Source: Coriobacteriia bacterium
Lineage (GTDB): Bacteria > Actinomycetota > Coriobacteriia > Coriobacteriales > UBA8131
Direction: 5' to 3'
Assembly: GCA_009784945.1 (NCBI GenBank)
Contig: WQXH01000020.1
Span: forward strand, 1-35,034
Length of the DNA stretch: 35,034 nucleotides
The notes beneath the pieces were generated by a model. That model was not told the DNA's origin, made no database searches, and saw nothing but the letters and a program-made list of their open reading frames with translations. Shown here one piece after another: positions 25,345 to 31,893 of the stretch. The translations under genes were made by a program, and so were the position numbers. Each line of letters opens with the position of its first letter. Positions within the stretch are counted from its first letter, which is position 1.

Positions 25345-25944
25345 ATGGGCAGCTTCTGCGGTAGATGCCGGGCGCCAGTTGAAGATGGGGAGCTACATTG
25401 TCCCGAATGTGGAGCAGAGATTAACTGGGACAACAGTCACCCTGTGCCGCCGCCTCCACAACGACAGTATCAGCAGCAGCAATACGCTCCCTTTCCTAGC
25501 GAGCCTGTAGGATTTGAGCAAGCTCCGCTACTCAATACTTGGAAAACCTCAGTAGGCTTCTCAGTACTTGGCGTATTGGTGGGATTCCCTTTCATGGTGG
25601 TATTGATGATACTGATTGCGATACTGCCCGCCTTTGGTATCTATTTCCTTACAGGTATAGACCCTCAAGCTATTATCCCACTACTTGCTCCGAGTATCTT
25701 CTATGTGTTGGAGATAGTATACGCAGCAGTATTCTACCCTTCGTATTTCACTGAGAAGCCCAAGCTCAAGTCAAGCCGCATAATCTCGTTGCTAAATCTT
25801 GTGTTTGGGTTTGTCATTTTTGGTGTGCTGTGGAACAGCAACCTCACCAAGAAAAACAAGGGAATCTCATACATTGTCCTTATAGTTGGAACTGCGCTCA
25901 TGCTAGCCCAAATGCTTTTTGGCATATTGCTTTCGATGGTTTAG
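25345..25944 (+). CDS. Zinc-ribbon multi-pass membrane protein
   Basis: A 199-residue protein with an N-terminal zinc ribbon (C5, C8, C19, C22 in SFCGRC and HCPECG), then a P/Q-rich linker, then about four hydrophobic segments (about 70-105, 110-131, 145-163, 174-199). The ATG at 25345 has AAGGA 7 nt upstream, and that site is caught in the stem 25302-25342. The in-frame extension to 24721 crosses structured DNA and is not credible. It is followed after 8 bp by a second zinc-ribbon membrane protein. It resembles zinc_ribbon_2 membrane proteins of unknown role. Confidence 0.75.
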   Translation: MGSFCGRCRAPVEDGELHCPECGAEINWDNSHPVPPPPQRQYQQQQYAPFPSEPVGFEQAPLLNTWKTSVGFSVLGVLVGFPFMVVLMILIAILPAFGIYFLTGIDPQAIIPLLAPSIFYVLEIVYAAVFYPSYFTEKPKLKSSRIISLLNLVFGFVIFGVLWNSNLTKKNKGISYIVLIVGTALMLAQMLFGILLSMV

Positions 25945-25952
25945 GAGCTGTG

Positions 25953-26507
25953 ATGGAGAAGACAGAAAAGCTTGAACAGCAATCATTGCCTGTGCAAGAC
26001 CGTTGTAAGAACTGCCGGACGCCAGTCTATCCTGAGCAGAAGAACTGCCCTGAATGTTTAGCAAAGCTCCCTTGGAGAAAGGCGGCAAGAGGGCACCCGC
26101 CACAACTTGACTATAGTGACCGTAACAAGTATGGACAGGACACATCATGGATTCTTCCGGTAGCAATAGTTCTTGTCATAGCTCTCTCTATCTCATTGGG
26201 TAACTGGATGGGGTGCACACATCAAGAGACACCGGAGGCTGGTAGCAATAGCTCGTCTTCATCCTATGGGGGAGTTGGAGTTCTTCCACAAAACCCACCT
26301 CAAAAGCCAGAACTGCCAGAACCCGGTCAGCAGCCAATTATTGTCTGCACGAACTGTCAGAAAGTATTCCCTGTTGATGACTTTAAGACAATGACACAAC
26401 TAGAGGACGATGGCGAGACACACGCATATTATATATGCCCCAGCTGTGATTATCTTCTGAGTGTTCCAGAGGACTATTATTTGAGCCACCTTGAGGAATT
26501 CGATTGA
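25953..26507 (+). CDS. Zinc-ribbon single-pass membrane protein
   Basis: A 184-residue protein with an N-terminal zinc ribbon (C18, C21, C32, C35), one transmembrane helix at about 66-83 and a Ser/Pro-rich linker. A second C-terminal zinc site (C132, C135, C162, C165) lies within VCTNCQKVFP and YYICPSCDYLL. AGGAG stands 5 nt before the ATG. It is co-transcribed with the preceding multi-pass zinc-ribbon gene and is the last gene of the element. The two may form one complex. No known function; cargo (defence, surface or helper interference) is a guess. Confidence 0.75.
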   Translation: MEKTEKLEQQSLPVQDRCKNCRTPVYPEQKNCPECLAKLPWRKAARGHPPQLDYSDRNKYGQDTSWILPVAIVLVIALSISLGNWMGCTHQETPEAGSNSSSSSYGGVGVLPQNPPQKPELPEPGQQPIIVCTNCQKVFPVDDFKTMTQLEDDGETHAYYICPSCDYLLSVPEDYYLSHLEEFD

Positions 26508-26548
26508 TGTATAAGAAGCGACCCTGCGCTGCTGGGTTTTTAGGAAAA

Positions 26549-26570
26549 CTTCTACAAAAGCTCTACAAAT
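26549..26570. repeat. Integrase arm-type site pair, attR side
   Basis: CTTCTACAAAA and GCTCTACAAAT in tandem, matching 19553-19574. They lie 117 bp from the attR core. Nearby, CACTGACCAGTG (26621-26632) is a near-palindrome, and ATGGTTG/CAACCAT (26646-26677) is an inverted pair. No gene lies in 26508-26855. Confidence 0.6.
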
Positions 26571-26657
26571 ACCTTGGAATACCGTTGTTTAAGATGATGT
26601 ACGTTGATGTAAGAATTATCCACTGACCAGTGAAGATAGGTTATAATGGTTGAAGAT

Positions 26658-26731
26658 GGGCGGCCTGACGCAACCATTCGCCTCGATTCACACGGAAGAG
26701 GTCACTGGTTCAATCCCAGTAACGCCCACCA
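26658..26731 (+). pseudogene. Decayed tRNA-Val copy / attR
   Basis: The 3' part (26687-26731) is a near copy of the tRNA-Val 3' half, including anticodon loop, T-arm, acceptor strand and CCA. The T-stem ACTGG/CCAGT is perfectly paired. Upstream, GGGCG at 26658 and CGCA in the D-arm region align with the 5' half with one indel, and a TATAAT (26642-26647) lies 10 bp before it, like a tRNA promoter. The anticodon 5' strand (CTCGA) cannot pair with GGAAG, so it should not be functional. It is attR, and may be a dead second tRNA-Val. Confidence 0.65.
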
Positions 26732-26855
26732 AGACAAGGATATACGAATGAGGAACTACGAAATAAGTATCGAAAAACCTGTTAGACCTGATGCTGTGTG
26801 TTTAGGCTACCGAGTTTGGTCTTGATATTAGGTACAAGTAGCGGAGTAATATCAT

Positions 26856-27485
26856 ATGAGCAACGAAAAGCAAATTAACTTTAATAGCGCTGAAGAGCGT
26901 TCGCAGGTGGCTGGTCAAGCTGTGGGCGACCCTGAAATACTGGCCGCACTAATCGAGGGACTTTCCTCAGAACAAAGGCGCGTAAGGCAGTTTTCTGCCG
27001 CTGCCATCAAAGAGGTGGCAGGCAAGGATCCTGCTGTATTGCTCAAGTACGTGGCTTCCATTGCAGATGGTCTTCACAGGCCCGAGGCTCAAACCCGTTG
27101 GGAGTGCCTTGAAGCACTCTCGTGCATTGCGCCTCTGGATGCTACTGGCATGGAAGAGGTTATAGAAGGTGCCGAAACTTCGTTATTTGATGAAGAGAGC
27201 GGCATGGCGCACCTGGCTGCGATACGTTTTCTTTGTGCTTACGGCGCGCTGGATCCAAAGCGTGGCGCTACGGTTTGGCCTTTGATTGAAGAAGGTGTGC
27301 AAGTGTATCACGGCGACCCAGAGTTTGTTGACATGCTGGTGTCAGTTGAATGCTTTGCTTCGGGAAAGATCGACAAGGCCACAAAGAAGAGCCTCAAGGC
27401 ACGTATGGAGTTTGATGCAAACAACTATATGGGCACCGTTGGACGCCTTGCTGGGCAAATTGTTGCACTTTGTGACAAGAGGTAA
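26856..27485 (+). CDS. HEAT-repeat-like protein
   Basis: A 209-residue soluble protein built of helical pairs typical of HEAT/armadillo repeats: LIEGLSSEQRRVRQFSAAAI, ALSCIAPLDATGMEEVIEGA and AAIRFLCAYGALD. No catalytic motif; probably a protein-binding scaffold. GGAG stands 9 nt before the ATG. It is the first host gene after the element and is followed 81 bp later by isocitrate dehydrogenase, so the pair may be co-transcribed. The partner is unknown. Confidence 0.7.
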   Translation: MSNEKQINFNSAEERSQVAGQAVGDPEILAALIEGLSSEQRRVRQFSAAAIKEVAGKDPAVLLKYVASIADGLHRPEAQTRWECLEALSCIAPLDATGMEEVIEGAETSLFDEESGMAHLAAIRFLCAYGALDPKRGATVWPLIEEGVQVYHGDPEFVDMLVSVECFASGKIDKATKKSLKARMEFDANNYMGTVGRLAGQIVALCDKR

Positions 27486-27566
27486 TAAAGAGCTGCAAGT
27501 ACAGCAGAGGCACACCTTTGCCTTGCTTGCTACTAATTGGGTTTCGGCACAAACGACAGGAGAAAT

Positions 27567-28655
27567 ATGAGCAAGCACACAGTCACCTTGATTCCGGGCG
27601 ATGGAATTGGGCCCGAAATTACTACGGCCATGCGCAGAGTAGTAGAAGCTACCGGAGTTGACATTAATTGGGAGATAGCTGAAGCAGGCGCACATCTCAT
27701 GGAAAGTGTAGGCACGCCACTTCCTGAGTCAACTCTCAACTCCATAAGGAAGAACAAAGTGGCCATTAAAGGGCCGGTTACCACCCCGGTGGGTTCGGGC
27801 TTTCGCTCGGTTAACGTGCAGTTGCGCAAGGAATTAGACCTCTTTGTCAACCTTCGCCCCGCCTTTTCGTTGCCGGGCACTGGAGCTCGCTACCAGGACA
27901 TCGACCTCATCATCGTGCGCGAAAACACCGAAGACCTCTATGCTGGTGTTGAATTTGAAGAAGGCAGCCCTGAAGCACACGACCTTATCAAGTTTTGTGC
28001 CGACAAGGGGGCAGGAGCCATACGCAGTGACTCTGGTATCTCGCTCAAGCCAATTTCCATTACAGGATCCGAACGTGTAGTGGCCTGGGCGTGTGAATAT
28101 GCGCTCGCCAATGGGCGCAGTAAGGTCACTGCGGTTCACAAGGCTAACATTCTCAAGTACTCAGATGGACTTTTCCTTAAAGTGGCTTACGAAGTGGGAG
28201 CGCGTTACGAAGGTAGACTTGAGTTCGAAGATCGTATTGTTGATGCCTGCTGCATGGGTTTGGTCATGCGCCCGGAGGAGTTTGACGTACTGGTTCTCCC
28301 CAATTTATATGGTGATATCGTAAGTGATATCTGTGCTGGTATGGTAGGAGGTTTGGGTATTGCTCCGGGAGCCAACATTGGAACAGAGTATGCAGTCTTT
28401 GAGCCAGTGCATGGTTCTGCGCCTAAATATGAAGGCAAGAACATGGCTAACCCCACCGCTGAGCTACTCACTGCAGTGCTCATGCTCCGTCATTTGCAGG
28501 AAACTGAAGCTGCCGAGCGCATCCTCGGAGCTATCAGAGAAGTATTGGCAGAAGGAACTGCTGTTACCTATGACATAAAGCGCGTTAACACCGGCTCAAC
28601 TGACGGATGTGTTGGCACCAGCCAATACGCAGATGCAGTCATAGAAAGACTGTAG
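27567..28655 (+). CDS. Isocitrate dehydrogenase, IDH3-type
   Basis: A 362-residue beta-decarboxylating dehydrogenase converting isocitrate to 2-oxoglutarate in the cytosol. The substrate loop GFRSVNVQLRKELDL matches IDH rather than isopropylmalate dehydrogenase. Other conserved parts are IPGDGIGPEI, NLRP, ENTEDLYAGVE (Tyr), HKANILKYSDGLF (Lys) and DIVSDICAGMVGG (Asp). The coenzyme motif reads HGSAPKYEGKNMANPTA: K-Y at this position is the NADP-type pair of E. coli Icd, whereas IDH3 proteins usually have an acidic or neutral pair, so cofactor use is uncertain. AGGAG stands 5 nt before ATG 27567; the longer start at 27537 lacks one. Confidence 0.9.
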   Translation: MSKHTVTLIPGDGIGPEITTAMRRVVEATGVDINWEIAEAGAHLMESVGTPLPESTLNSIRKNKVAIKGPVTTPVGSGFRSVNVQLRKELDLFVNLRPAFSLPGTGARYQDIDLIIVRENTEDLYAGVEFEEGSPEAHDLIKFCADKGAGAIRSDSGISLKPISITGSERVVAWACEYALANGRSKVTAVHKANILKYSDGLFLKVAYEVGARYEGRLEFEDRIVDACCMGLVMRPEEFDVLVLPNLYGDIVSDICAGMVGGLGIAPGANIGTEYAVFEPVHGSAPKYEGKNMANPTAELLTAVLMLRHLQETEAAERILGAIREVLAEGTAVTYDIKRVNTGSTDGCVGTSQYADAVIERL

Positions 28656-28677
28656 GGCCGGGTGTCGACATCTGTCG

Positions 28678-28712
28678 TCCTGCAATGTTTTGCGCAGCAA
28701 ATTGTTGCAGGA
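28678..28712 (+). terminator. Weak hairpin downstream of idh
   Basis: TCCTGCAA/TTGCAGGA encloses a second TTTGC/GCAAA stem. There is no T-run after it, so it may be a rho-independent terminator of low strength or a processing site. Confidence 0.4.
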
Positions 28713-28863
28713 TCTACTACAGGTCTGCCAATAATGCAGGTAGGTTCTGCATCAAGAATGCATAGGATATGATAGTCTGAACAGTGGCAAGAACAGTGAC
28801 AAGCTTTCATACTGCCTGACTCTCTTCTCATACTGCTGTGTAGATATGTGATAGTATGCTGAT

Positions 28864-29592
28864 ATGCATACAACTGAAGCACATACACAGACAAGGGAGA
28901 GCCTCGTTAATGCGGCCTTAGAGCTTGTTTGGCCTACGCGATGCGCGGGCTGCGAGCGGGCTGGGGAGTTGCTCTGCGCATCCTGTGCCTCCAAACTCAA
29001 GTATATAGACAGGTCTTTTGCCTGCTCGCGCTGTGGAGCGCCTTTTGGATCTCTGGTGTGCACCGAGTGTTACAGCAGGGACGGCAGGCTCAAGCATTCC
29101 TTTGTGCACTCACTCTGTGCTGTATCGCTTGACGAGCTGTCGGGGCGCATCATCGTGCTATACAAGGACAACAACGAACGACGACTCGCCAGCGTGTTGG
29201 CTAAGATGATTGTAGACGCCCTGCCCGATGAATGGGCTCAATGGGCTGATATCCTCACCTGGATACCTGTCGATAACAAGTCATACCGACGCCGGGGATT
29301 TGACCATGCAGAAGCCATTGCTCGCTTAGTTGCGGAGCAATGCGCACTGCCTTTGCATGCCCTGCTTAAAAAGAAGCCCTGTAAAGATCAACGTCGCCTC
29401 AACAGAGAAGACCGCATCAATAATATCAGGGAGAGCTTTTCTGTTGCCCAACTGGCTGATGGCGAGTCTTCTAACGTGCTTTTACTGGACGATGTATTTA
29501 CGACGGGCTCCACGCTTGAGGCGGCAACATTAAAGCTCATGGAGAGTGGTGTCGAGGAGGTGCGTGTCGTGTGTATCGCGAGAGCCTGGTAA
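28864..29592 (+). CDS. comF: ComF family phosphoribosyltransferase-like protein
   Basis: A 242-residue protein of the ComFC/GntX family. The N-terminal zinc-binding region has RCAGC...LCASC and CSRCGAP...CTEC (about residues 25-70). The C-terminal type I phosphoribosyltransferase has the PRPP motif VLLLDDVFTTGSTLEAA (about 205-221). ComFC homologues act in DNA uptake or ssDNA processing. The ATG at 28864 has a weak ribosome site; no later in-frame start is better. In many Gram-positive bacteria comF precedes hpf (raiA), and here hpf occurs about 4.8 kb downstream. Confidence 0.9.
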   Translation: MHTTEAHTQTRESLVNAALELVWPTRCAGCERAGELLCASCASKLKYIDRSFACSRCGAPFGSLVCTECYSRDGRLKHSFVHSLCAVSLDELSGRIIVLYKDNNERRLASVLAKMIVDALPDEWAQWADILTWIPVDNKSYRRRGFDHAEAIARLVAEQCALPLHALLKKKPCKDQRRLNREDRINNIRESFSVAQLADGESSNVLLLDDVFTTGSTLEAATLKLMESGVEEVRVVCIARAW

Positions 29593-29607
29593 TATCTGCT
29601 AAAATTA

Positions 29608-29860
29608 AGACCCCTCGGGTCTGTGGTTGCGGAGCACGCTCACTCCCTCTGTGTGCTCCTAGTCCATGGTAGTCGCGGCCAAAAGGACCCACGTAAGCAA
29701 CACCACGGTGTTGTGAGCATGGCGCGACTTAGGTGTAAGACGTACCGTCTTAGACAAGAGGATAAGCCTCTGAGGCGAGAGAGCCAGTAGTAAGATAGTA
29801 TCAAGCAAACGTTCCAGTATGCGAGTGTGGGGACAAAGACCAGGTCAGCCGAGGGGCTTT
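29608..29860 (+). ncRNA. Structured RNA, candidate raiA motif
   Basis: About 250 nt with no ORF, starting 15 bp after comF. The ends are closed by CCCCTCGG (29611-29618) with CCGAGGGG (29849-29856). Internal stems include GGTTGC/GCGGCC (29625-29630 with 29675-29680), GGAGCAC/GTGCTCC (29631-29659), AGTCGCG/CGCGACT (29671-29677 with 29723-29729, an alternative pairing), CAACAC/GTGTTG (29698-29713), TAAGACG/CGTCTTA (29736-29752) and AGAGG/CCTCT (29757-29771). Size, comF context and the nearby hpf gene suggest the raiA-motif RNA, which usually precedes hpf/raiA. The fold is seen; the family name needs a covariance search. Confidence 0.62.
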
Positions 29861-29892
29861 ACTAAAAAGGAACTATGTAAGAAGGAGAAAGA

Positions 29893-30840
29893 ATGAGAAG
29901 GATTAAATGGGGCAAGTGCATCACCAAGATGTTTTTGGCGCTGGTGATGACTTCTTCCCTTGTAGTCATAAGTGGGTGTGAAGGAGTAACTGGCAGCAAA
30001 GACATTCCTCTTACTCCGGTGATATCCAACCCTGCTGTAAGCACTGACGGTGTGTTGAGGGTGGGAGTTGACACAACACTTCCCCCGTATGCCGGTTTAT
30101 TTGACGGCACAATCGTTGGAGTAGATGTTGACGTTGCTGCCGCCCTGGCTGAGCACCTTGGCCTGAGACTCGAGCTGGTGGATACTTCTGGCCAAAGCCT
30201 TGATGCTCTCCTCATTGAAGGCGCCGTTGACATGGTTATGGATATTGAGCAAACCGGTGGATCGGTGATTAGAGGCAGGCAGATAGGCCCTTATATCGAA
30301 AGCGGCCCGGCGCTCTTCACCATAGTACGATCCAGCTCTGCTCCCGAGGTAGATCTTGCCAGTCTGGTTGGAACCAGCATTGCAGCCCAAAGAGACTCAT
30401 TGTCTGCTTGGAGCCTTGAAGAAATGATTGCTGTGGGCACCGCAGACCCTCGTGAAACCCTTGATGAAGCCTTTGGCGCGCTCGTACGTGGTGAGGTAAC
30501 GTATGCAGCCGCAGATGCGGTGGTAGGCTCTTACCTTGCCTTGGAGTACGACAGCATCTCTTGTGTGGCAATGCTTGGCACTCCCATAGGTGTCTACATT
30601 GGTGTTGCGCCCGAAAACATCCAACTTGCAGATGCCCTCACTCAGGCTTTGCGAGATATACGAGACAACGGAGTGCTCGGCACGGTAATATCCAAGTGGC
30701 TTGGCCCGGTATCAGCTTCTGTTGTCATGGGAAGCTCTGCAATTACCTCGCAGGACACAAATGGTTCTACTGCCGTAGTTGATCCAGACGCGCCGGTAGA
30801 CATGGGCGAAGACCTACCTGACCCTTCTAATGCTGGTTAG
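29893..30840 (+). CDS. Amino-acid ABC transporter substrate-binding lipoprotein 1
   Basis: A 315-residue family 3 extracellular solute-binding protein. A signal peptide with lipobox VVISGC (about 24-29) predicts lipid anchoring. The mature part starts VLRVGVDTTLPPYAGLFDG, contains GVDVDVAAALAEHLGL, and ends in a Ser/Asp-rich tail after about 275. AAGGAG stands 6 nt before ATG. It is the first gene of the transporter cluster, 32 bp after the end of the candidate raiA RNA. The fold is typical of polar amino acids (Gln, His, Cys), but the specific ligand cannot be assigned. Confidence 0.85.
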   Translation: MRRIKWGKCITKMFLALVMTSSLVVISGCEGVTGSKDIPLTPVISNPAVSTDGVLRVGVDTTLPPYAGLFDGTIVGVDVDVAAALAEHLGLRLELVDTSGQSLDALLIEGAVDMVMDIEQTGGSVIRGRQIGPYIESGPALFTIVRSSSAPEVDLASLVGTSIAAQRDSLSAWSLEEMIAVGTADPRETLDEAFGALVRGEVTYAAADAVVGSYLALEYDSISCVAMLGTPIGVYIGVAPENIQLADALTQALRDIRDNGVLGTVISKWLGPVSASVVMGSSAITSQDTNGSTAVVDPDAPVDMGEDLPDPSNAG

Positions 30841-30997
30841 TCTACAAGCCTGTCTTGCCAAGACAACGCTTGGTTATCACTTACTTGAGCTTTCGAGTGC
30901 AAGAAGTTGCTGCGGTGACCTCAAAAGCTCAAATATTTACTCAATTACCCAAAAACGGCTCTTTTATGCAACACACAAGAGTTGTGTTACCCTATAG

Positions 30998-31010
30998 TAT
31001 CAGGGTGATA
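30998..31010. promoter_or_regulatory. Perfect palindrome upstream of second SBP
   Basis: TATCA-GGG-TGATA, a perfect 13-bp dyad ending 18 bp before ATG 31029. An AACACA/TGTGTT pair (30970-30988) lies just upstream. This is where an operator or transcription start would sit. The other DNA from 30841 to 31028 shows nothing else. Confidence 0.4.
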
Positions 31011-31028
31011 TTTCTGTTAGGAGGAAAC

Positions 31029-31829
31029 ATGTCCAAGAAAAGAAGTTTAGTTGGTTTGGCCATCTGTCTCATGATGGCAATAAGCCTGTCCCTGGTAGGC
31101 TGCGGTGGGTCTTCTGGTGGCCTGACCATAACCCCTGGCGTTCTCACAGTTGGATCCGACTGCGACTACCCACCCTTCATCGAAATGCAAGGAGGGCAAC
31201 CAAGCGGATTTGAGTACGATCTGTTGGCTGCCATAGCAGACGAGATGGGTCTTGAATTAGTGTACCTGGAGCCCCAAAACTTTGATACTCTTCTGGCTTC
31301 GGTTGCAGCAGGAACCAGAATGGATGTTGGGGTGTCCTCATTTACCATTACTGATGAGCGCAAGCAATTGGTCAACTTTACTATTCCCTACTTTGACTCC
31401 AATCAAGCCGTGGTTACCATGATTGACTCGAGCTACACCAATGCCATGGATCTGGATGGCGAGACAGTTGGCGCGCAGTCTGGCACCACTGGAGCAGACT
31501 GGGTAAGAGAAAACCTTGGCCCAGATACTGAGCTTAAAGAGTTTAATGGCGCATCTGAGCTCATGGCCTCACTCGTGGCCGGCGGCGTAGAGGGTGCTTT
31601 TTACGATGAGCCTACTGCTGCCTTCTTTGTAGCAAACACGTATACGAACTCGCACATAGTGCAGTCCATTCCTACGGGCGAACAATATGGCATAGCGGTG
31701 GCGCAAAATAACACTGAGCTTCTCAACACTATGAATGAAGCGATGATAGCTATTAAGAAAAATGGAGTTTTTGATGAGATTTTCAGCAGGCATTTTCCTG
31801 GAGTCTCACCACCAAGCCTGGCCGCCTAG
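31029..31829 (+). CDS. Amino-acid ABC transporter substrate-binding lipoprotein 2
   Basis: A 266-residue family 3 solute-binding protein. A signal peptide with lipobox SLVGC is followed by GGSSGG and the mature start VLTVGSDCDYPPFIEMQGG. The segments SGFEYDLLAAIADEMGLELVY and GVEGAFYDEPTAAFFV fit polar amino acid binding. I chose ATG 31029 because AGGAGG stands 5 nt before it; a longer in-frame ORF start at 30855 lacks a signal peptide and ribosome site. Two binding proteins feeding one permease suggests two ligands or two affinities. Confidence 0.88.
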   Translation: MSKKRSLVGLAICLMMAISLSLVGCGGSSGGLTITPGVLTVGSDCDYPPFIEMQGGQPSGFEYDLLAAIADEMGLELVYLEPQNFDTLLASVAAGTRMDVGVSSFTITDERKQLVNFTIPYFDSNQAVVTMIDSSYTNAMDLDGETVGAQSGTTGADWVRENLGPDTELKEFNGASELMASLVAGGVEGAFYDEPTAAFFVANTYTNSHIVQSIPTGEQYGIAVAQNNTELLNTMNEAMIAIKKNGVFDEIFSRHFPGVSPPSLAA

Positions 31830-31893
31830 TCTGCGAGCAATAACCGCCTGAGCTTGAAGCTCTGGCGGATGATGCACAGCACACGAGAGATAT

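Larger units (their letters stand above)
19439..26731. mobile_element. Integrative satellite-like element in tRNA-Val
   Basis: About 7.3 kb, bounded by 45-bp tRNA-Val-derived repeats (19439-19483 and 26687-26731, 42 of 45 identical). A tandem pair of TTCTACAAA-type arm sites lies just inside each end. Order: integrase (minus), zinc-finger protein (minus), then divergent XRE repressor, Xis-like protein, prim-pol/SF3 helicase, iteron-like AT-rich region, structured non-coding stretch, and two zinc-ribbon membrane proteins. No capsid, portal, terminase, relaxase or type IV secretion gene is visible. This fits a P4/PICI-like satellite or an integrative plasmid that depends on a helper to move. 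The divergent regulatory core around 21810-21955 mirrors temperate phage switches. Confidence 0.85.
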
